Shown here piece by piece: positions 23,693 through 31,114 of a stretch of 64,000 nt of DNA. Positions within the stretch are counted from its first letter, which is position 1. Each line of letters starts with the position of its first letter. The position numbers were made by a program, and so were the translations under genes. This stretch comes from Clostridia bacterium (GTDB lineage Bacteria > Bacillota > Clostridia > Oscillospirales > CAG-272). The notes under the pieces are model-generated. The model ran no database searches. It saw only the letters and a list, made by a program, of their open reading frames with translations, and was not told the origin of the DNA. The stretch covers positions 186,001 to 250,000 of the forward strand of contig JAFVTI010000029.1 in assembly GCA_017503325.1 (NCBI GenBank). The letters run 5' to 3'.

Positions 23693-25714
23693 TCATTCCG
23701 CATTCTGCATTTTGCATTCTGCATTTATCTTGACCCAAACCGCGCTGTCGCACTCGGGGAAGGTCACGTGCAGCACGCTTCCCTGCAGCGCGACCGTGTC
23801 CTTGGCGCGTGCGGGATACATGGCTTCAATCTTTGCACTCTTGCCCACGTACTTGGCAAGATCGATCTCGGCCTTTGTTTGCTCGCCGTTTTTCCAGACG
23901 GCCAGGAGCAGCGTGCCGCTCTCGGGCTCGTGCATACCAAGCGAGAGAATGCCCTTGTCCGCCATGCGGCAAAGCCCCGTGGGATATACGGGATTGCACT
24001 TGACCAAAAGATCGCGGTTTTGCTTGTAAAGGTCAATGGCCTCGGCCATCAGCGCAAGATTCTGCTCGTCCGCGCAATCGATATGCCCGGACAGATAGAT
24101 CGCGCCAAGCATGACCTGCACCATATTGAACACGGTGTTGTGTCCGTTTGCAAACTTTGCGGTAAACTCTGCATTCGGCGCAAAGCTGATTCTGTGATCA
24201 ATCGGCACGGGATAAGGATAGCCCCAAATGCCCACGCGCTCGGGCGGCATGCAAGCTACAAGCCCCTGCACCACACTTGGCATGCGCTCGTAATATTCCT
24301 GGTCGCTGACGCTTTGCATATAGAAATGCTTTTCGCTTGCGTGGTCGGCTCTCATGCAGCCGGAGGAGCAGTTTTCGATCACCAAATCCGGGAAAGCGGT
24401 GCAAACACGGTCGATCAAGGCCAAAAATTCAGCCTGATTGCGCTTGAGCTCCTCGGGAGAGGCCATACCAAGCGCACCGTCAATGCCGATGCCCACGTTT
24501 TGGTTATAGTCGTTCTTGATAAAGCGAATGCCCTTTTGGTACAGTCGCTCAAAAATACCGAATACGTGCTCCTGCACCTCGGGATTACGGAAATCAAAGA
24601 AGCAGCGCGTTTTGCCGATAACCTTGCCATGGCGCGTCAGGCGTGCATTCTCGATCTTGTCAAGCACCTTTGTGCCCGGCATAACGCTCTCGACCTCCAA
24701 CCAGCAGCCCGGCTTCATGCCCTTGCTTTGAATGTACGCAAGAATGCCGTCAAAGCCGCCCTCGCCAAACAAAGAATCGTTCTGCGTGTAATCGCCCAGT
24801 CCCCCGCTCCAGTCCTCGTCCTCGCCGAACCAGCCCGCGTCAATGACGAAATACTCGCAGCCGACCTTGGCTGCCGCGTCAATCAGCGGTACAAGCTTTT
24901 GGCGCGTGGGCAGCGCCCACAGGCAGTTCATGTAGTCGTTGAAGCAGACCGGCACGTGCCCGTCCGGGAATGCGCGCAGCATGCGGGCGCGCTTGTATGC
25001 AGTAAGTGCCGCAACGGCCTCTTCAAAGCCGCCTTTGACCTTGCCGTAAATGCCCAGCGGTGCTGTGTAGCTCTCTCCCGGCTGCAGCTCGTAGAACCAG
25101 CCGTCGTGGCGGTCGTGGCATGCAGAGAGCAGCACGTCCAGCCAAAGGTCATCGCGATAGCCGCCCACGCTGACCTCAATATACCAGGAAGCCGAGGTGG
25201 CAATCTCGAAATACCAGATCTCGCCCTTCTCGGTGTCCTCCAGCATGATCATGGGATAGTGACGGCAGGTAGTCCATGAGCCAATGCTGCCGATGCGGTA
25301 GGCTCTTTGTGTGTTATGGTTATAGGTCGGATATACGCCGAAATCCTCAATATAGCCGCGTCTCCATTGGCTCTCGCCCTGCCAGGAGGAATCACAGATA
25401 TGCAGCACGAAGCGTTTTTGATGCCATGCACCGCCTTCTCTGCCGATGCCCGTCACGTAGCCCGAGGAAAGTCTGTCCAGCACAATGCTCTCGCTGCCCG
25501 CGTTGTGCACGGAGGTGATGCATTCGTAGGTGTTGCCGTCAAAGGGCTGACAGTTGACCCTGACATCCGCATCGTAGCCCGCAAGGCGGTAGGTATACGT
25601 GTTGTCCTTTACCTCAATCGGCTCGGCGGTCATCGCCTCGGTCTGACGGCTGTGATAATCGTCGTTATGCGCCGCGTTGACGCTCAGATAATAAAGAGGG
25701 TGGTTGCAAAGCAT
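23693..25714 (-). CDS. Alpha-galactosidase, GH36 family
   Basis: 673 residues, close to the family's 700. AAGGAG lies eight bases upstream. The beta-sandwich N-terminal part has DRLSSGYVTG and a W-rich GEIWYFEIATSASWYIEV region. The barrel shows YFVIDAGWFG, GCWLEVESVMPG, FIKNDYNQNVG with the nucleophile Asp after K-N, and ENCSSGCMRADH followed by SDQEYY, where the acid/base Asp lies. It would release alpha-galactose from raffinose-type sugars or galactomannan. No signal peptide is seen. The last residues (KMQNAE) are encoded by an extragenic repeat, so the native end may have been slightly changed. Confidence 0.88.
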   Translation of the reverse strand: MLCNHPLYYLSVNAAHNDDYHSRQTEAMTAEPIEVKDNTYTYRLAGYDADVRVNCQPFDGNTYECITSVHNAGSESIVLDRLSSGYVTGIGREGGAWHQKRFVLHICDSSWQGESQWRRGYIEDFGVYPTYNHNTQRAYRIGSIGSWTTCRHYPMIMLEDTEKGEIWYFEIATSASWYIEVSVGGYRDDLWLDVLLSACHDRHDGWFYELQPGESYTAPLGIYGKVKGGFEEAVAALTAYKRARMLRAFPDGHVPVCFNDYMNCLWALPTRQKLVPLIDAAAKVGCEYFVIDAGWFGEDEDWSGGLGDYTQNDSLFGEGGFDGILAYIQSKGMKPGCWLEVESVMPGTKVLDKIENARLTRHGKVIGKTRCFFDFRNPEVQEHVFGIFERLYQKGIRFIKNDYNQNVGIGIDGALGMASPEELKRNQAEFLALIDRVCTAFPDLVIENCSSGCMRADHASEKHFYMQSVSDQEYYERMPSVVQGLVACMPPERVGIWGYPYPVPIDHRISFAPNAEFTAKFANGHNTVFNMVQVMLGAIYLSGHIDCADEQNLALMAEAIDLYKQNRDLLVKCNPVYPTGLCRMADKGILSLGMHEPESGTLLLAVWKNGEQTKAEIDLAKYVGKSAKIEAMYPARAKDTVALQGSVLHVTFPECDSAVWVKINAECKMQNAE

Positions 25715-25826
25715 GGTAATTCTCCTTAAATTGATTATACCCTAATCTTACCTTACAATCCTCTTTTTGTCAAGGGAAAAAGCCATGGTTTTGAGCAAAG
25801 CATTTCATAAAATTTAATAAAAATCC

Positions 25827-25855
25827 TTGATTTTTCTCATAAGCTGTGCTATACT
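25827..25855 (+). promoter_or_regulatory. Promoter of structured RNA, copy B
   Basis: TTGATT (25827-25832) and TATACT (25850-25855) are 17 bp apart, the same boxes and spacing as in copy A. The 110 bp before it (after the GH36 start) show nothing else. Confidence 0.75.
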
Positions 25856-25861
25856 GATTAT

Positions 25862-26080
25862 GCCAAACAAACTTGATATTTTTTCACGTATTTACTGACC
25901 AAGGGGGTATTGTACCCTTTTTCAGATCATAATATTGTCACTTGATGAATTTGACAAAATGCAAATTCCGTACGGTGACAGTATTATCTGAATAAGGTAA
26001 ATACGTTTCTGTATCCGGTTTGTTTGGCGACGACCGGAATTTGCGTTTTTATGCGCCGACTTCGGTCGGCGCATTTTTAT
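25862..26080 (+). ncRNA. Novel structured RNA, copy B (about 220 nt)
   Basis: P1: GCCAAACAAACT (25862-25873) with GGTTTGTTTGGC (26017-26028). P2: ACGTATTTAC (25886-25895) with GTAAATACGT (25997-26006). P3: AAGGG/CCCTT (25901-25919) with TGTACCC as in copy A. P4: the stretch 25923-25941 with 25975-25990, capped by GAATTTG/CAAATTC (25947-25968). GCAAATTCCG (25961-25970) is perfectly complementary to CGGAATTTGC (26035-26044) after P1. The terminator is ATGCGCCGAC-ttcg-GTCGGCGCAT plus TTTTAT (26051-26080). P1 and P2 differ from copy A at several positions where both partners changed. This supports a conserved RNA structure. Confidence 0.72.
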
Positions 26081-26098
26081 TTTAGTGAGGGTATGAAT

Positions 26099-26404
26099 AT
26101 GAGATTGGTCAAAATCAAACTTCCGCCTTTTCTGACAAACGTTGAAAAGGAAGAGTTTTGCCTTGCGGTGATATACATCAACGCACAGATCGTTTGGGCC
26201 GGACGCTGCAACTGTTTGGCGGTTTTTGAGGCAAATGAAACCTGTCAGATCGGTCTTTTGGTCTATGACGCATGCGTTGGATTCCCATTTCATTATTGTC
26301 AAGATATAGTCATCACCGGGATCGTATCGCCCGAAAAGCAGTATGAGGTCATACAAGTAGATTGGGGATTCGAATTCGTTGAAACAGATACTGAGAATTC
26401 ATAA
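26099..26404 (+). CDS. Small protein of unknown family, paralogue B
   Basis: 101 residues. The ATG at 26099 is eight bases after GTGAGGG and gives MRLVKIKLPPF, matching the start of paralogue A; an ATG six bases earlier is too close to the site. It shares CLAVFEANE, Y-D-A-C, D-I-V-I-T-G-I-V-S-P-E-K-Q-Y-E-V and G-F-E-F with paralogue A. The cysteines are only partly conserved, so a fixed metal site is not obvious. It follows the terminator of structured RNA B. Function unknown. Confidence 0.72.
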   Translation: MRLVKIKLPPFLTNVEKEEFCLAVIYINAQIVWAGRCNCLAVFEANETCQIGLLVYDACVGFPFHYCQDIVITGIVSPEKQYEVIQVDWGFEFVETDTENS

Positions 26405-26406
26405 AA

Positions 26407-26435
26407 CCAGGGGCTGAGTCAATTCAGCCCCTGGT
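26407..26435. terminator. Shared terminator of small gene B and the phage cassette
   Basis: ACCAGGGGCTGA (26407-26418) pairs with TCAGCCCCTGGT (26424-26435). On the minus strand it is followed by TTTTATG, so it ends the leftward phage operon; on the plus strand the T run is weak. Confidence 0.8.
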
Positions 26436-26441
26436 TTGCTT

Positions 26442-26729
26442 TCAGGTCAGAAAATGGCTCACAAGAGCACTTCCCACCGCGCCCAAGATCGCTGAGGCTG
26501 CGTACCCGAGCACGTGCTCGACGAGCAGCCCGGGTCTTGACTCAAGCGCTGTGATGCGCTCCTCCTGCCTCTGCGCGAGCTTGTCGTATCTGTCCACCAT
26601 CTCGGTCAGCTTGATGGTGCACTTTTCCAAGGAATCGATCTGCTCGCCGTGCTTACCAAGCCTTGCTTCAATCCGCTCATGCCGCTCCCGGCAAAGCTCC
26701 TGCCTGTAATCCGGTTGATTGCTTTGCAT
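26442..26729 (-). CDS. XhlA-like phage protein (coiled coil + membrane anchor)
   Basis: 95 residues: a long charged coiled coil (about 10-68) and a C-terminal hydrophobic helix (EHVLGYAASAILGAVGSALVSHFL). This is the plan of XhlA/haemolysin-type proteins that assist holins. GGAG before the stop of the preceding gene serves as its site. It is the last gene of the phage cassette. No endolysin or classical holin is beside it. Confidence 0.65.
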   Translation of the reverse strand: MQSNQPDYRQELCRERHERIEARLGKHGEQIDSLEKCTIKLTEMVDRYDKLAQRQEERITALESRPGLLVEHVLGYAASAILGAVGSALVSHFLT

Positions 26730-26730
26730 C

Positions 26731-28305
26731 TTACTTGTACTCCTTGATCACGGAGAGCACCCGATAGTCGCCGTCACCGTCAATGCGGATGCCCAGCGTA
26801 TGGCACGCGCGAGGCTGCAGCGGCACGTACCACAGCTTGCTGCCCACACATTCCAGGGTTGCGCGCTGCTCCCACCGGCCGCCGTCGTAGCTGACCGAAA
26901 GCGTAAGCACGCTGCCAAGCTCACACTGCACGCGCACGCCAAGGCGTACGGGCACGATCTCGCCGCGCGCGTCGTCATTCAGCGGATGAAACTCTATATA
27001 AGACAGGGGCGGGCCTTGCACGATGCCGTTCCCTGTTTTGTTTTGTCCAATGATGTATACAAAACGGTCTGAGGTACAGGCGTACACGTCACCGCGCAGG
27101 TATCCGAGCGCAATGATCTCTTCCCCGTCCTCTGTGTGCCACGCACCCGTGACCGTATCATAAATATAAAGGCCGCGCTTGCCGTCGGGGTCCACGGCAC
27201 TCAGATAGTATTTTCGGCCGTCGGTGGTGGCGATGCCGTCCTTGAGATGCACGCCAAGGCTTTCGGAGATCACGGTTGCCGTGCTGCCGCTGCAGCGAAC
27301 CACGCCGTTTGGCGAAAGATACAGCATATCTCCGTCCACCGAGCAAAGCGAGGCGCTGCTTCCCTGCATCACACCCGAAAGCGGCGTTTCCACCACCGAA
27401 TAATTGGTAGGATTGTCACCGTACACCTCAACCATGCTGTTGCTTTTGAAAAATACCGGGCGGCCGTCGTGCATCACGCAAGCGGTAATGGGCTCGCTGC
27501 CGTGCATTTGCAGGCAATAGCTGCTTTGCTCGTCGCCGTCATAGCGGTACCAGTTGGTCGCATCGCCGGGCACGGTGGCGTAAATGGTGTCCCCGGCATA
27601 CCCCCACAGTCTGCCGCCGCATGCGCAGAGTCCGTCCAGGGGGTAAGGAGCATCCAAAAGAATGGTGCAGGACTCTATATCCTCTGCGACAAAGGATTTT
27701 TCATCAAAGCGCAAGCAAAACTCCTCCACCTCTCTGATGGTATAGGTGCCGTCGTTATGCTCCGTGCCGCGCAGCAGGATCGAATTTCCCGGGGAGAAAT
27801 AATCAAGGAAATTGAAATCGTTACAGCGCAGCGTGTTGAATTTGACCGTGCGGGCAATGCCGTCCTCGTCTACGTAATCCTGATTCTCGATCAGGACGTT
27901 TGCCAGCTTGAGATTGACGTAGCGGGATTTGAGCAGCCCTGTCTCGGTGTCGTATACGCGAAAATCGGGCATGATCAGCAGCTGATTGCCCAGCATGCCG
28001 AACACCTTGGGATACTGATTGACGTTCCCAAGCACCTCGACCTTGTTTTCCGAAAGAGCCTTTTGCAGCTCTCCGTTACTGACAAGATAAAGCTCTCCCG
28101 CGCAATACATCGCGTCCACGGCGTATTTGGGATGCAACCAGATCCGCCTGGGCGGGCGGGATCGAAGGGCGGGATGGTCATCCCCGCAAACATTCTCTCC
28201 CGCAAAATACGTACCTTCCGCCGAGCCTGCTCTGTGACAAAGCCCTTTGGTAAAGTCGTCGTCAATTTTTCTGTAGATCTTGGATCTTTCAAGCTCGGGC
28301 AGCAT
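26731..28305 (-). CDS. Phage structural protein, P22 gp10-like beta-propeller
   Basis: 524 residues with no signal and a steady beta-strand pattern of W-G-Y-A-G-D, P-V-F-F-K-S-N-S and Y-Y-L-S-A-V-D-P blades. It starts MLPELERSKIY and follows capsid and two small head genes. By size, fold pattern and place it fits the packaged-DNA stabilisation/tail hub protein gp10 of P22-like phages, which is also a propeller. This is inference, as no single motif decides it. Its ATG overlaps the previous stop (TGATG). Confidence 0.55.
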   Translation of the reverse strand: MLPELERSKIYRKIDDDFTKGLCHRAGSAEGTYFAGENVCGDDHPALRSRPPRRIWLHPKYAVDAMYCAGELYLVSNGELQKALSENKVEVLGNVNQYPKVFGMLGNQLLIMPDFRVYDTETGLLKSRYVNLKLANVLIENQDYVDEDGIARTVKFNTLRCNDFNFLDYFSPGNSILLRGTEHNDGTYTIREVEEFCLRFDEKSFVAEDIESCTILLDAPYPLDGLCACGGRLWGYAGDTIYATVPGDATNWYRYDGDEQSSYCLQMHGSEPITACVMHDGRPVFFKSNSMVEVYGDNPTNYSVVETPLSGVMQGSSASLCSVDGDMLYLSPNGVVRCSGSTATVISESLGVHLKDGIATTDGRKYYLSAVDPDGKRGLYIYDTVTGAWHTEDGEEIIALGYLRGDVYACTSDRFVYIIGQNKTGNGIVQGPPLSYIEFHPLNDDARGEIVPVRLGVRVQCELGSVLTLSVSYDGGRWEQRATLECVGSKLWYVPLQPRACHTLGIRIDGDGDYRVLSVIKEYK

Positions 28306-28493
28306 CAGGAGCCCTCCTTTGTCCGAGTCGCGCCGCCCTCGTCCGATGTATTTTCGGGCAGATGCGAGAGCGTATACTCCAGATCCCGCACCAGCTTATC
28401 GTAGCTGCGAGCCAGCAGAAGCACAGCCTCGCCAATCGGCTTTGCCCGTACGGCACTCTCCATCCCCTTGTTACCAAGCACTGCCTTTGCCAT
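28305..28493 (-). CDS. Small phage protein
   Basis: 62 residues from the ATG at 28493 (MAKAVLGNKGMESAV). It is helical, with a conserved-looking PIGEAVLLLARSYDKLVRDLEYTL. It lies one base after the stop of the 86-residue gene and overlaps the gp10-like start. Possibly head-completion or internal protein. Confidence 0.6.
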   Translation of the reverse strand: MAKAVLGNKGMESAVRAKPIGEAVLLLARSYDKLVRDLEYTLSHLPENTSDEGGATRTKEGS

Positions 28494-28494
28494 A

Positions 28495-28755
28495 TCAGCC
28501 CATCCCCCTGCTCTTGGCAACAAAGCGGTTCTGCTCGGCCTCCATGAGCTTTGCAGCCTTGCTGTCCTGAATTTCGGATTGATCCAGCACAAGCGCAAAC
28601 TTGCGCTTGATCTTTACCCATTCTCCCCTTTTGATGACGCAGTTTTTTCCGTTGATCGCCACGTACACGTCATCCTTGTAGCGGTCGTTATCGCGAAACA
28701 GCTTGATGGCGATATATTCCTCCAAATATGCCTGATCGGTACTCTGTGCTTTCAT
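28495..28755 (-). CDS. Small phage protein downstream of the capsid gene
   Basis: 86 residues, AAAGGAG upstream. It is charged, with a strand pair V-Y-V-A-I-N-G-K and a C-terminal basic tail. Position right after the major capsid gene suggests a head-decoration or completion role. No family recognised. Confidence 0.6.
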   Translation of the reverse strand: MKAQSTDQAYLEEYIAIKLFRDNDRYKDDVYVAINGKNCVIKRGEWVKIKRKFALVLDQSEIQDSKAAKLMEAEQNRFVAKSRGMG

Positions 28756-28778
28756 ACTGTCTCCTTTCTACTTAACTA

Positions 28779-30074
28779 TCAGTCCTGATCGTCAAAGGTA
28801 GAGGCCGTCTCGATTCTGACCATAAAGGCCTCGACCAGACGTACCGTCACCTTGGTTGCCTTCCAGCCCACGGTTGCGCGCTGGTTGAGCGGGTCGGCCG
28901 TGCCTGCGCTGCCCAGCTGCTTGACAATCAGCTCAAGGCCACCACCGGTGATCTCGGTGGTGCCGTATGCATTCTCACCAAAGACCATGGTTGCATAGAC
29001 GTCGCGGCCCATAGCGCCTGCCTCACCGGGATAAATGATATCGTTATCATTGCAGGTCACGGCTGCGTTTGTGCTCTTGGTGCTGTCGGTGTACAGCGTC
29101 ATGGAATCCGCGGTATTTGCACCGACATATGCGCGGGTGTTACCGATCAGCACGTATCTGCCAACGAGCTCACCCTCGACTACGCTGCCGCCGTCAAACG
29201 CGATGACGTTCTTGCCCTCGTAGCCTGCGGTATTATTCACGCAAAGCACGCGCGCATCCTTGGCCAGATCCTCTGCGTGGAAGACCTTTGCCTCGCTGGA
29301 TTCGATAAAGCGTACGCCCTCGATCTTACCGATCTCGCCCTCCATGATGTTGGAGGGATCGGCATACTGGTTGGGCGTCTTCCAGTTGGGATCGCTCATC
29401 AGGTCGTATGCACAGTCGGGGTGCACGATGGCGATGTAAGAGCCCTTGATCTTTTCCGCGTTCTGATTCTTGAGGAATCTGACCGCACGACGAACGGCGT
29501 CCACGGACAGATAGTGGTTGCCGCTCTCCTGACCACCAACCAGCAAATATCTTGCGGGAACGGCATTCTCGCCGTACTGTACGTTGGTACCGCCGGCCAG
29601 CACCTCACGGGTGATGGTGTCCAGCGTTCTGCCTGCCTGAGAGCCAAGCAGCTTGGTTGCCATGCACAGGTTATTGTCAATGGCAGTCAGAATGAGCAGG
29701 TCGGTCAGCTCCACGTAACCGCCGTACTGCGCAACGGTTGCCTCCAGCACCTCCATGTTGATGCTCTGCCCCTCGGGCGTCACGCCCTCGCTGATGGGGG
29801 TGGTGAGCTTGGGCAGCGGATTGTAGCGGCGGAACTGTACGGTCTTACCGCCATTTGCAGGGATCTGATGCTTCTGTGCGAACATGTCGTGCACCAGTGC
29901 GGGCTCGGCGTTGTCGATCAGATAATCGGAATAGTAGGTCTTCATCTCCTCGGAAAGACCCATCCCCACGGTGTATGCGGTGGTTGCTCCTGCGGGAGCA
30001 TTGATGGTACCCTCGGTACCCATCACGTTGGTGCTTGCAGCAAAGCGCTGCAGATTAAAATTGTTTTCTCTCAT
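28779..30074 (-). CDS. Major capsid protein, N4-gp56 family
   Basis: 431 residues. It starts MRENNFNLQRFAASTN. It has the N4-gp56 capsid features: SEEMKTYYSDYLIDNAEP, GKTVQFRRYNPLPKLTTPISEGVTPEG, ATVAQYGGYVELTDLL and a late A-I-V-H-P-D-C motif followed by DPNWKTPNQYADP. These proteins have the HK97 fold. GAAAGGAAA lies upstream. It follows the scaffold-like gene by 12 bp. Confidence 0.85.
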   Translation of the reverse strand: MRENNFNLQRFAASTNVMGTEGTINAPAGATTAYTVGMGLSEEMKTYYSDYLIDNAEPALVHDMFAQKHQIPANGGKTVQFRRYNPLPKLTTPISEGVTPEGQSINMEVLEATVAQYGGYVELTDLLILTAIDNNLCMATKLLGSQAGRTLDTITREVLAGGTNVQYGENAVPARYLLVGGQESGNHYLSVDAVRRAVRFLKNQNAEKIKGSYIAIVHPDCAYDLMSDPNWKTPNQYADPSNIMEGEIGKIEGVRFIESSEAKVFHAEDLAKDARVLCVNNTAGYEGKNVIAFDGGSVVEGELVGRYVLIGNTRAYVGANTADSMTLYTDSTKSTNAAVTCNDNDIIYPGEAGAMGRDVYATMVFGENAYGTTEITGGGLELIVKQLGSAGTADPLNQRATVGWKATKVTVRLVEAFMVRIETASTFDDQD

Positions 30075-30086
30075 AAGTTTTCCTTT

Positions 30087-30773
30087 CTAAAATGTAATGT
30101 GTTCCCCCTTTGCAGCACGCTCGGCGAGCACGGCTCGCTGTGCGCGCGTCAGATGGGATGCCCGCCCCGCATCGGCTGCAAAGAGCCCGTGCAATCCGTT
30201 TTCATGCGGTCTTGCATGGCGGATCTGCACAGCACCCAGCAGCTGCGAGGCAGCGTTGCTTGCCGCAGCCTTGGCGGCACCTGCCAGTAAGCTGTCCAAG
30301 TGGAGCAGCTCGTAAAGCTTTGTCAAAGAGATCTCAGGGTGCGCGGCAAAGCCCTCCAAAAGCTTTGCAAACAAAGGATCGGCAATTTCCCTGCCAAGGT
30401 CAAAATCCGGATATTTTTCCTTGACGGCAGCCTCCTCGCTCTGCCAGTCACGCGTGGCGGATGCCAGCAGCTCAGAGATGCGCTCGGGCAGCTGCAAGGG
30501 GCTCTCCAGCCCCAAAAGCTCCATAGCGCTTTGCAAGATCTTGCTGCTTTCCCGCTCCGATTTGAGTCTCTTTTTGACAATATCGGAGATGTGCTCGGTA
30601 TACAGTCCGTGGAATTTCGGGGAGTTGATCAGCTCCTGCCATTCACGGCGTGTATCCTCTTGGCTCTCGGCGTCAGAGCCGATTTTGAAATCTTCGCCCG
30701 TTTGACCGCTCTCCTGCGGTACCACGATCCCGTCGTCAGTCATGGAATTTTCTTTTTGTTCGACCGTTTGCAT
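30087..30773 (-). CDS. Phage scaffold-like protein
   Basis: 228 residues from the ATG at 30773, preceded by AGGAAAGGA. It is very acidic at the N-terminus (about 1-45), then helical and charged with a KRLKSERESSKILQSAMELL coiled coil, and ends in a basic, Ala-rich helical domain (SHLTRAQRAVLAERAA). A highly charged helical protein immediately before the capsid gene is the classic scaffold position. The neighbouring Prp-type protease may cut it during maturation. Confidence 0.65.
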   Translation of the reverse strand: MQTVEQKENSMTDDGIVVPQESGQTGEDFKIGSDAESQEDTRREWQELINSPKFHGLYTEHISDIVKKRLKSERESSKILQSAMELLGLESPLQLPERISELLASATRDWQSEEAAVKEKYPDFDLGREIADPLFAKLLEGFAAHPEISLTKLYELLHLDSLLAGAAKAAASNAASQLLGAVQIRHARPHENGLHGLFAADAGRASHLTRAQRAVLAERAAKGEHITF

Positions 30774-30814
30774 AAGTAGTCCTTTCCTGCGGCTCTGATG
30801 CAGCCGCATGCATC

Positions 30815-31114
30815 TTATATATAAGTGTTTCTCATAATCACGTAATCGGGGTATTTGTCTGCAATGGCGGCAAGGCCGCAAGCAGCCATATCATAGGCCG
30901 CGCTGCGCTCGGGCAAGGTGATCATGGCGTATCCGTCCGCAAGATCTGCCTCAGCCCCGGAGTCGCTGTCGTATTCCTCTATGTAAGCCGCCAGGGATTC
31001 CACGATCGCGGACACGGCAGCGCAGACGATATCGTCACCCGCTGCGTATTCTGCATGTCCGACCACCTCCAGGCAATAGCCCTCGCTCCCCTGATATGCG
31101 CTTACTTCGATCAT
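30815..31114 (-). CDS. Prp-type cysteine protease (probable prohead protease)
   Basis: 99 residues. The Prp signature is clear: VVGHAEYAAGDDIVCAAVSAIVESL with the catalytic pair His20 and Cys31. In Firmicutes Prp cuts the N-terminal extension of ribosomal protein L27 and is normally encoded between rplU and rpmA; in Staphylococcus it also cuts phage 80alpha scaffold and capsid. Here it is translationally coupled to the portal gene (ATGA) and followed by the scaffold-like and capsid genes, so it is probably the phage's own maturation protease. Confidence 0.82.
   Translation of the reverse strand: MIEVSAYQGSEGYCLEVVGHAEYAAGDDIVCAAVSAIVESLAAYIEEYDSDSGAEADLADGYAMITLPERSAAYDMAACGLAAIADKYPDYVIMRNTYI

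Noticed and set aside
23612..25279. A 555-codon plus-strand frame opposite the GH36 gene
   Set aside because: It is an antisense shadow with no site and no domain, and it crosses a terminator.
28766..28781. Phage operator site ACTTAACTATC between two head genes
   Set aside because: A single partial match with no promoter beside it; probably chance.
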